From assembly GCA_022829145.1 (NCBI GenBank), contig CM040742.1, positions 47,810,682 to 47,874,681 of the forward strand: DNA of 64,000 nucleotides, written 5' to 3'. Below the pieces are notes generated by a model. The model did no database searches, was not told where the DNA came from, and was given only the letters and a program-made list of their open reading frames with translations. Positions within the stretch are counted from its first letter, which is position 1. Each line of letters opens with the position of its first letter. A program made the translations under genes and the position numbers. This DNA comes from Albula goreensis. Lineage: Eukaryota > Chordata > Actinopteri > Albuliformes > Albulidae. Shown here in pieces: positions 1 through 12,636 of this stretch.

Positions 1-1003
1 GGTTATAAGCTATGGTCAAAGGTTCCTTTCCTCTGTGGTATGTTTGGTTGCCCCTGTGAACAAGTGGACTCGGCCCAAGGCGCAGGGGGGTTTAAGGGTT
101 TGTGTGCCATTCAATTCACCGCATTATCCCCCAGGATAATCTGGAGCCAGGCTGCAGGGTCTTGCCGCTCTGCGTCTGTGAATGGATGAGTGAAAAGTTA
201 AATATTCTTTCAGATGTAAATTAAAATTAATTGCGGGAATGACTGCATGAATTGGGGTGGAATGTGTGTTAATGTGGGACTTTTTTTTTTTTTTGGGAGA
301 AAGCCCCTCCTCATAAACAACGTTAGTGCTCGTTGCATGGGGGTAGGGGGGTCGGGGTGGGTGTTGTTTTATTTGCATGTGTACAGTTCTGTAGACTGTT
401 TTATACTTACTAAAATGTAGTTTACATATCACTGTTATGCCTAGATACAATCAACATTGTTTCTGTAATTGCACTCACATGAAATGAGAATGTGTTATGT
501 ACATTTCCTCATGGGCACAGTATGGTTAATTCAGTTGTCAGAAATATCACCATGCCACGTTGTGTTGGTGAAGGAAAAGACAAATGTTAATTAAGTCTAC
601 TCTGAATCTGAGCAGGGAGTGTTTTGACATGAGAAAGGATGAAGTTTGCCCTGTCTAGATGAAGATTCGCTCAGATCAAAATGTTTTTACTCAATTAAGC
701 TTGTATTTGGAAACACAATAATGCGTTTTCAGTTCTTGTGTCAGAAAACCGAATACACATAGAAAAGGACGGAAAAGCTCTCCAAAATTCATTTTTTCAA
801 ATCTGTACTCTACTAAAATTCACTCACACACACACATACACAGACACACACATTCCCTCTCTCTCACACGCAATCACTGCAGTAATCGACTAAATTCCAA
901 ATTGAATTCAACGCAAATGACTTAAGTCAGTGTTCAGACCATACGCATTCTCTGTGTAGCTTGCTTTGCCATGGTAGGTACACTTATGCTGTGATACCTC
1001 TAA
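1..1003. other. Intergenic unique DNA, no gene seen
   Basis: AT-rich unique sequence with a T-run near 281-294, a short G-rich patch near 336-352 and an imperfect CA-rich stretch near 823-852. Open frames are short, have no recognisable domain and do not look like exons. I see nothing functional that I can support. Confidence 0.5.
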
Positions 1004-1922
1004 TGCACTGCAGTCCTAGTGAAAGCATTATTACACTGCACTGCAGTCTTAGTGAAAGCATTATTACACTGCACTGCAGTCCTAGTGAAAGCAGTATCAC
1101 ACTGCACTGCAGTCCTAGTGAAAGCATTATTACACTGCACTGCAGTCCTAGTGAAAGCAGTATTACACTGCACTGCAGTCCTAGTGAAAGCAGTATTACA
1201 CTGCACTGCAGTTCTAGTGAAAGCAGTATTACACTGCACTGCAGTCCTAGTGAAAGCAGTATTACACTGCACTGCAGTTCTAGTGAAAGCAGTATCACAC
1301 TGCACTGCAGTCTTAGTGAAAGCAGTATTACACTGCACTGCAGTCCTAGTGAAAGCAGTATCACACTGCACTGCAGTCCTAGTGAAAGCATTATTACACT
1401 GCACTGCAGTCCTAGTGAAAGCAGTATTACACTGCACTGCAGTCCTAGTGAAAGTATTATTACACTGCACTGCAGTCCTAGTGAAAGCATTATTACACTT
1501 CACTGCAGTCCTAGTGAAAGCATTATTACACTGCACTGCAGTCTGTGAAAGCAGTATTACACTTCACTGCAGTCCTAGTGAAAGCATTATTACACTGCAC
1601 TGCAGTCCTAGTGAAAGCAGTATCACACTGCACTGCAGTCCTAGTGAAAGTATTATTACACTGCACTGCAGTCCTAGTGAAAGCAGTATTTCACTGCACT
1701 GCAGTCCTAGTGAAAGTATTATTACACTGCACTGCAGTCCTAGTGAAAGCAGTATTACACTGCACTGCAGTCCTACTGAAAGCAGTATTACACTGCACTG
1801 CAGTCCTAGTGAAAGCAGTATTACACTGCACTGCAGTCCTAGTGAAAGCAGTATTACACTGCACTGCAGTCCTACTGAAAGCAGTATTACACTGCACTGC
1901 AGTCCTAGTGAAAGCAGTATTT
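1004..1922. repeat. 33-bp minisatellite, 28 copies
   Basis: Tandem array of a 33-bp unit containing ACTGCAGTCCTAGTGAAAG followed by a variable GCAGTATTAC / GCATTATTAC / GTATTATTAC segment. I counted 28 copies by eye. One copy near 1540 lacks 2 bp. The unit length is divisible by three and contains no stop in several frames, so open frames of 120-300 codons run through the array on both strands, encoding 11-residue repeats. These are a by-product of the repeat, not genes. Every full copy carries a CTGCAG (PstI) site. The minus strand contains GCAGTGCAG, also found in the 60-bp array at 13.7 kb. Confidence 0.95.
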
Positions 1923-3335
1923 CTGCATAGACCACAAAGAGCAGCTATTGAGCAGTCATGGGCTGCGACTCACAGAACTCAAAGGCCTGGTCTGTCATTT
2001 ACTCACCGATGGGCGTTCAGAGTTTGCTCTACGAAACTCATTTATGAAACGTACAATTATATATCCCTTTTGTTATGTAGAAAATGAAATATTGACACTG
2101 TGTAAGTGTTTCTTTAATTCCCCCATTACTGCAGGGAACGTTATCATGAACTTTTTTCTCTGGGGTGGGGGAAAGTATCGGAAGACTATTTTATAAAGAA
2201 GGGATTATATTCTGAAAGACGTTTAATTTCAGGCTTCCCTGGGAAACATCAAAGGCTGATGTCTGTGGCTTCCACTTTTGAAATTTAGATGCAATATCTG
2301 GCACGTTAAAAAGAGTGCTGACAGTAGCTGTGAGGGAAGAGCAGAGTCCTGCTCTCTGATGCCACTCTTCTCAACATCATTTACATTTTATTTCTCTCCA
2401 TGTCGGTCGCTTCCATCACAGTCAAAGCCCTCCAGCTCACACCTGCTGCCAGAGGCATGTTTTGATTGAATGATGCTGTCATTGTTTCATGGTCAAGAGT
2501 CAGTGATAAACATTTCTAGATCATCTAAATTGAACAATCAATGGGTGTGTAGTGAGTCATTACTTTAGCTTGTTTTTGATTGGGTCACACAAGTGATTGA
2601 CAGTTAATTGTGGCCCCACCCATTAATAGCTCTTGGCCCATCACTCAGTCAACACTGACACAGCCTTTTTTTAATTCAATTCAGTTCCTTTCAATTCAAT
2701 TTTATCTGTATAGCACTTTTTACAAAAAGTTGTCATTCAATTTAAACAGCTCTGCATTTATTGAATTATACAAATATATACCATCCTACTCAAGTGGATA
2801 ATTTCAAAACTGAACCACAACCCCTGAGCTACAACCCCACCTACCATACTACACTGCTGCTCACAAGTAACATAACTTTAACGGCATTCGGTTTTTGCAC
2901 AGTAATGTCCCAAGCAGGATAACTATATCACATCAGTATTTGAAAGAAAGAACTTGAGTCACAGTACATGGCAAAAACAAAGTGTACTTTCACTGACATG
3001 TTGCTTTTGGCCTTGGATCGTCATGCAACACCATTTTCAAACTACAGGATGTGACATATAGATGATCGGGATGAGTTGGCTACACCTTTAAATCTCACTC
3101 CATTTCACTGCCTCCCTACTCTGGGTGTGTTATTTGTGCTGTTTTTATTAATAGATCATGTTTATATCATAATTCCCCCCTTAAATTCATTAAACAAAGA
3201 TGAAATAAGAATGCAAATTACTGGAACACCAAAATTTCTGTAATAATTACAAATCAGGACTTTGAGTATCTGAAATCCGATCATACAGCAGCTTTACTTT
3301 TTACTTTTTAATTTTTTTCTTGATTGTCTTGATCC
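1923..3335. other. Intergenic DNA with an old interspersed-repeat remnant
   Basis: Mostly unique AT-rich sequence with no credible exon. The stretch at about 2665-2780, rich in TTCAATTCAATT and followed by a TCTGTATAGCAC motif, resembles a very common dispersed repeat of teleost intergenic DNA. I cannot name its family with certainty. The segment at 2812-2870 is loosely similar to the SINE-head-derived repeat at the right end of the window (CTGAGCTACAA, CACTACACTG-like words). Confidence 0.4.
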
Positions 3336-3531
3336 AGGGTTCACCACTCCAGTCCTGGAGGTCTGCTGCGTCTGCAGGTTTCTGGAGTGTCTTTTCCTTC
3401 AAAAGCCACCATAAGCCTTGGAAACAAGGTCCGTGGACTGCTTTGCCAAGTGATGGCCCAAATTAATCACTAAAGTGCTGAAGCACACCAAAAAGTGCCA
3501 TACAAACCCTCCAGGACCGGAGCTGTGCACC
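3336..3531. mobile_element. Short MITE-like element with inverted ends
   Basis: The left end at 3336-3361 contains CACTCCAGTCCTGGAGG. The right end at 3508-3531 contains CCCTCCAGGACCGGAG in inverted orientation. About 20 of 24 end positions pair, giving an imperfect terminal inverted repeat around a ~195-bp AT-rich interior with no coding capacity. The CTCCAGTCCTGGAGG end motif followed by TCTGCAGGTTT is typical of small non-autonomous DNA elements in fish genomes, probably hAT-like (inference). I did not find a clear target-site duplication. The left end is clearly related to the unit of the 37-bp arrays at 7.2 and 16.9 kb. Confidence 0.5.
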
Positions 3532-4829
3532 AATAACTAAAAGAGTTTAACTTACAACTTTCCAAAAAACAACAAATAGGCTTTATATTTTCCCCCCTTT
3601 TACTTGATATATTTAATTTCGATCTATTTATTTTATATATCGTCTGTAGTTCATAGTGCTTTATCACTGTTGAATGTTTTAAATAATAAACAATTATTTT
3701 AAAATTTGAATATAACAATTAAAAAAAAAATTAAAATTAAAAAAATCCTGCATTCTGACTCTGGCCATTAATATGCGGTTAGAACTGTCCAAGACACTTA
3801 TGCATAGTGTCACCAGTCAACCTTGCTTTTGACTTTGATTTTGACTTTGAATTTGCATTTGACTTTGGATTTGCATTTGACTTTGAGGGCTTGCTTCCAC
3901 TGCTTTTCATGCACCCGCCTCACACCTCAATGTCTCACCAAATCCTGAATGATAGATCACTCAGGACACCGGCGGAAAAATAAACCCTGTCAGAGCAAAA
4001 GGATCACGGCTGCTCCTTAATGACACGCCATGTATTAGTCAGAGAATACTCCAATCAAGAGAAGCAGCATAGCCTTCATTTTCACAAATACATACCTTGC
4101 ATTTTGATTTGTATTTGAATGTGAGCAGAGTTAATTTTCTCGATGTTAAATTTTCTGTAACATATCCCTTAGAGAAATGAAGTATATGCAATATATGATA
4201 TTTTAATATCATGATAGTTTAAAACAATATGTAGGCAAATATAAAAATTACAGTAAATACTGTATATTTATCAGATACACTAGATTCATTTGCATTGAAT
4301 TATGCATGTCATAGTTTTACCATGAGAATAACTATGGTAGGCCACCAGTCATAAACATACCTTTGTGTTTAGTAAATGCCAAAATAAGCAGTGTAAATTA
4401 TTGGGGTGTTGAAGCCACAGGGGTGTTGTTGTTGCTGTGTGATTTGGATCCTCTTGTAAAAGGCTTGTCTCTACCTGTGCTTTTATCTCTCTGAACGCAG
4501 CACAGCTAACCTCATTTCCAATTGACAAAAAAAAAAAAAGGAAAGGAAATATTGTAAGACAGTGGCGCACAGCATTATCGGTTTAACACAAAGAGCTGCC
4601 TTTCAAACTCTGAAATGCTTATAGTGAGGGCTGTGAAACGGTACTCTGTGTTGGGCATATTTGAGTAAGATTGAAGGACAGATAGATTTCCTGCTGTTAT
4701 CCTCTGCCATTGATTTGTGTGTTGGTGCTGCTTCTGCTGTTTGTTTGGTTTTTTTAACTGCATGGACACAACAGGAAGGCAGCAGCAATCCAATACGGTC
4801 TGGTGGGTTTTTATGAATAAAATCCAGCG
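3532..4829. other. AT-rich intergenic DNA with TTTGACTTTGA words
   Basis: AT-rich unique sequence. At 3824-3885 the words TTTGACTTTGA and TTTGCATTTGAC recur several times in a short degenerate 12-18-bp periodic stretch. An A-run lies at 4527-4539. No exon or RNA gene is recognised. Confidence 0.4.
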
Positions 4830-5110
4830 ACAGATAGTGAGGAAGTGTGTCGGACCGCTCTCCGCAGAACTCCAGTGTTTGCCCAGGCTAATGAGCGATG
4901 CTTTAAGAAGCAGGAGGGAGATTGTCATGCAAGGGAATGGATTACCAAGTCCACACACACACAGAGCGAGGATACTTGTTTTATTTTGCCGTCACTCACA
5001 AAGATAAATAAAAGCCTATGTGATTTGCCTCAAATTAGCCCAAGTCAATAAGGGCTTTTCAAAAGCTGCTCAATGCACTGTGAACGGGAGGGAATAATGT
5101 TGTCACAGGC
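4830..5110. promoter_or_regulatory. Candidate conserved non-coding element
   Basis: A block of complex, non-repetitive sequence with balanced composition, lacking a sustained open frame. It contains TAATGAGC, ATAAATAAAAG, CAAATTAGC and GGGAATAATG-type words, as is usual for homeodomain/SOX-bound developmental enhancers. It stands out from the low-complexity AT-rich flanks. The call rests on texture alone; an alignment to another fish would decide it. Confidence 0.22.
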
Positions 5111-6279
5111 ATCAACGGAGTTTCAAGTATAGATCATACTCAGGCCTGGCTTGCATACGTTTCACCGGATACAGTTTCTAATGTATATGTATGTCTCAAA
5201 ACAATATTTGCCCTACTAACAACAGTCAAAAGACATTAGCACCAAAGGTGGGTGTTCAAGTCACAACTGGAGGTCTGCAAGGCAACGATTGGCTTAGCCT
5301 CACCAGAGAAGGATTATGGGTAAGCTGGTTGAGTTCACCAGTCTCGTTGTTCTCTAGCGGCCACTCCAGGCCATCAGGGTGCCTACAGGTGCCCAGACTG
5401 ACAGTATGGTAACTGCGCCATCCTCCAGTAAGTTGCAGTCGCCTAACTCACTGCTATGGGGAAAATACACCTCAAAACACACCTTCATGTTTGCAGAGAA
5501 AGAGTGGAGAGCAGCGTGAGGAGAATGTGCCTGTGTGGTCACTGACCCCAACAAGGTGATGAGCCACAGAAGACTGCATAGAGCCCACGTTTTTAATTAA
5601 CATCTGTGTTAAAAATATACCTCCTTTCTGACAGACATAAAGGAATGGGAGGCACAAAGTCACACCAGCATTTGACCTGTGTCTCAGTCAGCTGTGTCCA
5701 ATGAATGGAACTCTCCTGATAGCTAATAGCAGCAACAATTACAATTAGCCTACTCAATTATCACCAGTGAAGTATATACAAGTAGAAGTAGTGTGATTCA
5801 ATTATTATTATTCAAATGGAGTAGTATAGTTTCATGTCATATTCTATACACATTCTTTTGGTGAGGATGAAGCCTATATAGATGCATTTGGTCCTCATTA
5901 AACTTTACACTTTTCTGATGCTCCAGGATTATGAGAATAAAGTTTCTGTCAAGGACACTGTAATTTATAGGAGAGAGTGCATAAGTGGTGACCAGGGAGT
6001 ATACAGAGCCCTCTCAGGCCTTTGCGGTAAGAAGAGAAGACATGACAAATGAAAGTCCCAGCAGCTATAGTTTTATTCCTCTGACTCCCCTCCCACCTCC
6101 AAATATAAAAAACCTGAAACAAATATAACAACCACAAAAAAAATCTACATAAATTTATGTACGTAGTCTGTGGTGCCATTTTGATATTTGAGTCAAGGTT
6201 ATCGCTGCAACTCCGGTGACCTACATTATGGCCACTATAAAACAGTTAATTACTCTGAGCTCTGCAGTTCTCAGACTCC
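5111..6279. other. Intergenic unique DNA, no gene seen
   Basis: Mixed-composition unique sequence. Open frames are short (less than 80 codons) and overlap on both strands with no domain, signal or splice context that I recognise. Confidence 0.45.
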
Positions 6280-6500
6280 ATTAATGAAGTGCTCAAACCT
6301 GAGCGTTTAGAATTTCCAAGGAGATAGTGGTGACATTTTGAATAGAGAACCTGTTAAATGTTACCACAGGGAGAGCAAATTACTTTAAACTCGGGGTGAA
6401 ATTTTGCTCTTGTGTGATAAATATTCCGATGGCACTTCCACGCGCAAGTGTAAATTATGAACTTGTGCGTGCTCAGCCAGTGAAAATATGTGAATACTTA
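6280..6500. promoter_or_regulatory. Candidate conserved non-coding element
   Basis: Complex sequence with several TAAT/ATTA-type cores (CATTAATGAAG, CAAATTACTTTAAA, GTGTAAATTATG) and a GCGCAAGTG word, no tandem structure and no sustained frame. It resembles developmental enhancer sequence. This is inferred from composition only. Confidence 0.2.
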
Positions 6501-7238
6501 CCTTATCAAGAAATCACAGTTTTTATTTATATTTATTATTAGATAATGAAGTGCCATTTCCATGAAGAGTAAAATAGATCATTTAGAGTGTGAAATGGGT
6601 TGAGTGAAAAACACTGTATCGTTCACCATTCCTATCCCACCCTTGGGAGCCCGTCGAGGTCCTGACTGGAACCAAGACCAGCTCAAGTTCGAAAGTACGA
6701 GTATTGTGGGGGACAGCCCACCTTAGCCATACCTACAAAGCCAATGCCTCTAACTGGCCGAATGTGTTCTACCCCACTGTGCGCTACGAGTCCCTGTCTT
6801 CAGTTACCATGGCTACCCTAGGGGTGCACAGCCCATGCTCAAAAATAAACATCGAGTCCTGTTTAAAAGTGTCAAGATTTCAAGCTCCCGAAGAACCAGA
6901 GAAAACTCGTCACGGGGGCGAATGTTTTCTGCTCCCGCTGAATCCCTGGCTGGCGGTTGGCGCCAGATTGTGGTCGTGTGGGACCCAGGCTTGCTCCTCC
7001 TGCTCAGTCTGGATCAGCTGGGCCTGTTCTCTGCTCTCTGTGCCCTGCATGCCATATGCTACCCCCCTCAGCTGGGACTTCGGTCTGGAGTGCAGGCGGT
7101 GCATATCCTGACGGCACATTCTCCCTGCGCAGTAACACTGGAGTTAAACTGGAGTGTGTGGAAAAGGTTGGTGTGCTGCTGAATCTGAGGAAACCTATCC
7201 ACAAGATGCTCATTCATCAGTGCAGGGATAACAAAGTC
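6501..7238. other. Moderately GC-rich unique block, coding status unclear
   Basis: From about 6640 to 7180 the sequence is more GC-rich than its surroundings and holds overlapping open frames of 70-135 codons on both strands. None gives a recognisable domain. The densest plus-strand frame has a leucine-rich hydrophobic stretch (encoded near 7000-7040), but the overlapping frames on the other strand are equally open, so composition explains them. I cannot support a gene here. Confidence 0.35.
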
Positions 7239-7472
7239 CAGTGCCTGCAGGTTTAACTCCAGTGCTGGAAGGCCGCAGAATCTGCAAGTTTAACTCCAGT
7301 CCTGGAGGGCCGCAGTGTCTGCAGGTTTAACTCCAGTCCTGGAGGGCCGCAGTGTCTGCAGGTTTAACTCCAGTCCTGGAGGGCCACAGTGTCTGCAGGT
7401 TTAACTCCAGTCCTGGAGGGCCGCAGTGTCTGTGGGTTTAACTCCAGGTGCGGGGGTCCACAGTGCCTACAA
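7239..7472. repeat. 37-bp minisatellite, about 6 copies
   Basis: Units begin at 7251, 7288, 7325, 7362, 7399 and 7436, exactly 37 bp apart. The unit holds GTTTAACTCCAGTCCTGGAG and then GGGCCGCAGTGTCTGCAG. Outer copies are more diverged (first: AGTGCTGGAAGG; last: AGGTGCGGGGG), inner ones almost identical. The same unit makes the larger array at 16876-17421. It matches the left end of the MITE-like element at 3336, so the array is probably an amplified transposon end. Confidence 0.93.
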
Positions 7473-7840
7473 TGGAGTGTAAGCATGGTTGCAAGGTGAT
7501 TTGGCTGCAAACAATGTCTCCTCCCCCGTTTAACCTGATGAAACAGGTCGTCTGTGTCTGTGATCTGGCACTTCTGCTGCATGCGTGGAGGAATTCACAA
7601 AGAGGGAGCATGACAAACTCACAGTACACAGCTTAGTGTGACTCACTGTCTCCCACGTCGCAGCCACAAACTGTTCACACGCTGTGTTTGGCTCGCTTTG
7701 TTATGTTAGACGAGAAATTCCTGGCTGCGAACAGCCCAAGAGGCGAGCTCTAAGTGTAATAACCAACTGTCCAGCTTAAGACAAAAAACGCGTTCACCTT
7801 CATTTCATTCTTTCATGGTTTTATAGCGGTCTCGACATTC
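7473..7840. other. Intergenic unique DNA, no gene seen
   Basis: Unique sequence with no repeat, exon or recognisable signal. Confidence 0.4.
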
Positions 7841-7990
7841 CATCGGTTAAACCCCTCCCATCTGCGACCGCTCACCTTTCCTGCTAATGAGGTTACGCAG
7901 AACTGCTGTTACGGGCTCATAATCTTATCACCGCAGTCATAATGATGAATTAATCCAACTGAAGCCAAAACATTTAATCAGGGGCAGTGA
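7841..7990. promoter_or_regulatory. Candidate conserved non-coding element
   Basis: A dense cluster of homeodomain-type cores: CTGCTAATGAGG, GGCTCATAATCTTATCAC, CATAATGATGAATTAATCC and ATTTAATCAGG lie within 120 bp of complex sequence, including a GATA-type CTTATCA. No open frame and no repeat. It is plausible as an enhancer; no conservation data were available. Confidence 0.25.
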
Positions 7991-9320
7991 TAAGTACACA
8001 ATTTTTTCTCTCTGAAAATTTACATGCGTAATACAGAACGCTGGGTGAAAAATGCCTTTTTATGCACGGTAATTGAATCGTGAGAATTTAATTTTAGGTG
8101 GGCAGAAAAGTGTACACAGCACAGTCATCTGTGAAAAATACCTTCACTGTGTTGGAAAAAAAACTGTTAAGGCCCATTTGACTCATCTCGATGTTTTCAA
8201 CTGATGTATCACATCCTGAAATTTGAAAACGGCGGTGTGCAATGATCCTACCCCAACATGAAAAAATGAGTATTCTGGCTGTAAAAGTCAATTTTATGAG
8301 TAGACTCCTAAAACGAGTTTCCATGTGCTGTGACATGTGCTCTGTAATACAAATACACATTTGGGCTTTTTCCTAACATGGGTCAGTTTCTTAACTGAGC
8401 GAATATTACAAATAATTACTAGTTCTGTGAAGTATGTCACCAGTTTTCTTCTGTTTTATATGTAAAACCAGCGGGGAGAGAACAAAATGATATGCAAATG
8501 AGGAGTGAAAACTACTAAGTATTTCATTTTTGGCTGCAGTTTAATTCTGCTTTCTCAAAGACTTTTTACATTGGATGATAATGAAGTGAAGATAAATAAC
8601 ATAAAAACACAGCAACAGGTCTGTGAAATTCAATGTGATTGAGTTGGGAAATTGGTGGAAATTACAAAATTGTGGAAATAACAACCCTTAAAAGCAATAA
8701 TTTTCTTGATAAAAAGTGTGCAGCTCTTGTTACACAGTAAACACATTTTTTTGGTTGTTATTATTATTATTTTAGGTAAAAAACACACAAGCATATTTTT
8801 ATAGAACAGTTAAATTTACAAATATCATATACTATCATGCTTTCAAATAAATACTTCACACTTGGTTTTGATTCTATGCGATGCAGCCAAATAAATTTAC
8901 CAATTTATTTTTCAATTTAGCATTAAAATCGATTTTTTTTTTTCAAAATACTAAAATCTTTTCTAATATTTGATGGGGGATTTTTCTTTCATGTGCACTC
9001 TGACATAGTTCCTATCTATCATAGTTCCAATGGGTGCTTAAGATTCAGTATTAGTTTTCTGTTTCAGCTAATGGGTACTGGGACACATACCACTGAGCTG
9101 AGTGTATTCTGTGCGTGATGAAATATAAATGTATGACAGACACGTTGGATTGTCTGAATTAAAAATTGTGCAAACAGCCAGGAGTTCCATACCCTCATTA
9201 ACTTAGGTGCAGTTGTGCATAATTAGTGAATGTATAATTGCTAATTGAGATGATGAGGTGTATTTACTCAACAGCTGGGTGTGAGAACAGGTTCGATCTA
9301 TACATTTTGCATCTACTAGG
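7991..9320. other. AT-rich intergenic DNA
   Basis: Long AT-rich, low-complexity stretch with T-runs (for example 8932-8943) and ATTATTATT near 8759-8774. No exon or RNA gene is visible. Confidence 0.45.
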
Positions 9321-9610
9321 GGCGTTTGGAAGTATTTTATTGTGACGTGGCAAGTTGTACATTGGTACAGACAGTTGATGTTGCGCTTGGAGTTCAAGGG
9401 GGCAATGTCATGCCTCAATGTTTATGGCTAAACCACTACAAGAAAAGGAGAAATATAAAAGAAAGGGAAGTAGACATGAAGGCGGAGATGGGGAGGGGGA
9501 GTGATGCGTAGAAAACAGGATTGGAGGGATAGACGTATTTGAGTGAGGGGCTGCTGAAAATACCTCTCCCAAACTTTTGTTTTAACCAACTCCAATAAAC
9601 ATGGCAAACT
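9321..9610 (+). repeat. Dispersed repeat, copy 1 of 2
   Basis: This stretch is homologous to 15505-15850 in the same orientation. Shared landmarks in the same order are GCGTTTGGA, GTGGCAAGTTGTA (9347), GGTACAGACA, CTTGGAGT.CAAGGGGGCA, GGAAGTAGACATGAA (9466), GGGATAGACGTATTTGA-type sequence and ACTTTTGTTTTAAC (9573). The copies differ by many substitutions and by two gaps, so they are old. No coding frame and no clear terminal repeats. The family is unknown to me; it is probably a degraded mobile element. Confidence 0.75.
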
Positions 9611-10682
9611 CAAATACATAAGAGGCTATTTTAACCAGCCAGACAGTCTGTTGCTGTGTATTTTGAACAAATGAATATGCGTACAGAGGCAGTTTCATAA
9701 AAGGAAAAGCCTAATTTTCCTCGTAATATTTATCAATGTTAGTCGGACAACCACCAAACCCATTTCACGCTATACCCTGGAGGGCTGCATATCACACAAT
9801 AAAAAACTGGAGGCCAAAAACACAGGAGTCCAATTGCAGGACAATTTAACAGCCTGCAGTGTCTCAAAGCAACAGCTGAAGTTGTAGTGTGTTCTCCCAG
9901 AGGACTGTAATTCCCATGGCAGAGGAGAGGCAGGCACCAGCCCTATCATGGTGAGCAGCAGAGAGGACGACACGCACAAACCAGAAACCATACTGTGCTG
10001 TCACTGTTAGTTACTGCCATAGAAGCACTGATAAAAGTAATGACGAAACATTTGCAGAACAAAGCTGAACAATTTATTTAATTGCATGTGGTATTTCATT
10101 TTATTTATGAGAGCATAAGATTGTTTTTTGATGATGAAAACAGGAAGATTTGTCCTGTCTCCCTGTCCTGTCCTGTCCTGGCCTGTTCTGCAGAGCCACA
10201 GTGCATGATGGGATTTGTTTTCACCTGAAAGTGCACAGCAAGTTCAGGCCCAAGAAACAAGGCGAGGTGAGTTAGCTTTGTGAGAGACAAAAACACCCAG
10301 CATGCACCACTCTCCCAGACTGGAATTAAAGACCATGGTGTAGAGCCTCCAACCACACCTCTCAATGAGAAACTAATCAGTGAAAAAAGGTGGAACAGGA
10401 TGGTCGGACTGCAGTTACCCTCATTTAGTTTACCCTCATTCTATTCTGTTCTATTCTTCATATCATTTGTGGCCATGTCTTTGTGATGTCCCTGGTAGAG
10501 CCGGCCATTTTGTTTTTTGTCATGGCTGGAAGTGATGTGACGTACAGTAACTAAGTGTCATTGATTATCATTAGTTCGTCTTCCTTCCCAGAGCAGTAAT
10601 AGAGATTGTGAACTTCCAATCTGTGCAAGAAGTGAACAGGATCGATTCTGATCCTGGTGCAGCTGTATGCTATAAAACAGGA

Positions 10683-10684
<2 letters not shown>
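9611..10684. other. Intergenic unique DNA
   Basis: Unique sequence with a short TCCTG pentamer run near 10160-10180 (CTGTCCTGTCCTG). No exon is recognised. Confidence 0.4.

Positions 10685-10718
<34 letters not shown>
10685..10718. repeat. (AC)n microsatellite
   Basis: An uninterrupted AC/CA dinucleotide run of about 34 bp, an ordinary vertebrate microsatellite. Confidence 0.97.
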
Positions 10719-10719
<1 letters not shown>

Positions 10720-12615
10720 GTACATATACGCACAAACACATACAACAACTTTAAGTCACAGTAAAAAATCACTGTAGAGTGTTATTATGTTTTATTTTCT
10801 ACTTAATGAAAAATGATCTGAATCATTGTGGGTCATATGTTTTCATTTTGTCAGGAATGTTATCGATGTTAAACAGCTGTCCCATTTCAGTACTTTTGAT
10901 CAGAATATTCTTAAATGCATTTAATGAGCATCATCCTCGATGTATATTTCATTATTTTATACCAAATGAGAAACATCAGGGGTTAACACAACTACATGCT
11001 AATATACACAAGCCCGGAATGTTTCACTGCTACTCTTAGAAAATGCTGCACTTTCCTCAGGCATAAATGTTTGTTTGTTTGTTGTGATGTTGTGAATGTT
11101 ATTTTGCAGTTGAAAGACTCAGTGCTATGGCCCTGTTGACCCACACAAATATAATAATAAATACAGTGTGTTGCAAGCTTGCTTTCTCATCACAGTCACA
11201 ATGTGCAAATAACTGCGATGTTCCACAAGTCTCTCTCAGCACAGGAGACTACGAGGTTATGAAGCAGCATTTCAAAAGAACTACAAAAAAATAATATAAT
11301 ATAAGCAACATTTCTGAGTATTGAGCTTTGTCAGATCAAATCTTACTGTCACTTTATCAAAACAGGAAGCTGTTTGATATAAGTAGGCTAAACTGGAGAT
11401 TTCGTTCCTATACTCATTTACTCAGGGGATGAGAAGTATGTGTCTTAGCAACAGTTCTGTCAATCTGCCCTCACAGAGTCCAGGAGATCATGTCTGAGAC
11501 ATTACAGGGGTCAGCAAAGAGCTCTGACCACCGGGTATCTCCCTCTCTGACATCGGGAAGCGTTATTTTACACAAAAAGCTGTGAGTACTTCACAAAGGT
11601 TGGCAGGTCGCGTAGCGAGGACAGAAGCCCTTGCTGTGTTCATGTCTGGAGTTGATGCAGTGCTAGATACTCTGTAGATTAAGGGTAAATGTTGAGGCCA
11701 GGTAGGCTGAATGGCCAAGTGGAACGCAGTCCAGGTGACCCTCCCACACTGCAGGGCTCAGGGGCTCAGCCCCTAACACTCTCTGTTTTCTTTACTCTTC
11801 ATCTGCTAAGCGCATCGTCTGCAGTGCTACGCAGTTTCAAGCACAAGACTACAAAGCTCCCGAAAAACTCCCATTAAATTGTTTGTTGCCGACCTGCGAA
11901 AAATCGAAGCCACGATGTGGGAGGGTCAACTGTTCATAAAATATTAAACAACGGACTTCAGCATAAAAGCCTTCTCACGTTGGAGTTCTTGAGTCGGAAA
12001 CAAATATTTTTACTGAGCGATTTGAATGATTAAAACTAACACATACTCACTGACAGGTTATGCAATATTTAATTTCCAGACAACAGTCTCAGAGCCCCGG
12101 GAAAAGAGCTGAAATAAAATCTTTAAAACTTTGTTGAAAATTTGCAGAAAAAATAAAAATCAAAGTGCTATGTCAAAATAAATGATGAATAAAGATGAAG
12201 AAAGATGTGTGGCACAACACAAGAACAACAAGTGCTCTGTTATTTAAATATTATCTTTGACACTGGATAGTCCAACAGATTTTGTTTTTTCAAGCTGTCA
12301 GTCCTTTGAGTATGCATTTATCCTCTGCAGTCTGTGTCCAGAAGCCTTTAAAATTTTTTTAAAAATTCTCTCTCAGATGTGCCCTTGGCAGAATAATACT
12401 CAGAGCCAGCTCCGGGAAACTGAAAATAAATCAGGTTTTATAAGAACGATAGTCTTTACATCATCAGCGGTCAATAAGGGCCTGTCTGTTTTATATATCT
12501 CTGCAGGGGCTGTGGCGGCAGTATCAGTCAGAAAGAGTCCGTCCCTGAGGGCTAAGAGGTTGTCAGAGTGCACATGAAAGAAAAATCCCCCATCAAATCA
12601 GACTGACCATTTCTC
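10719..12615. other. Intergenic unique DNA
   Basis: AT-rich unique DNA with small ORFs only. The blocks at 11930-12110 and 12280-12600 are more complex and could hold regulatory sequence, but I see no decisive motif. Confidence 0.35.
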
Positions 12616-12636
12616 TCCTCCGAGCACCTCGGAGGA
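12616..12636. other. Perfect short hairpin
   Basis: TCCTCCGAG, a CAC loop, then CTCGGAGGA: a perfect 9-bp inverted repeat with a 3-base loop in otherwise unique DNA. It could extrude as a small cruciform or fold as an RNA hairpin if transcribed. At 9 bp it is far too short to be a microRNA precursor. Confidence 0.6.

Noticed and set aside
1004..1922. CRISPR-like array
   Set aside because: Repeats are contiguous with no unique spacers, and the genome is eukaryotic. The same holds for the other arrays.
961..2087. Long open frames with an 11-residue repeat as possible genes
   Set aside because: They are open on both strands and in several frames because the 33-bp unit is a multiple of three without stops. 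No signal, domain or non-repeat exon is attached.
6704..7182. Possible exon in a GC-richer block with a leucine-rich stretch
   Set aside because: Frames are equally open on the other strand, no domain is recognisable, and no convincing splice-site pair with conserved phase could be set.
12616..12636. Hairpin as a microRNA precursor
   Set aside because: The stem is only 9 bp with a 3-base loop; flanking sequence does not extend the pairing.
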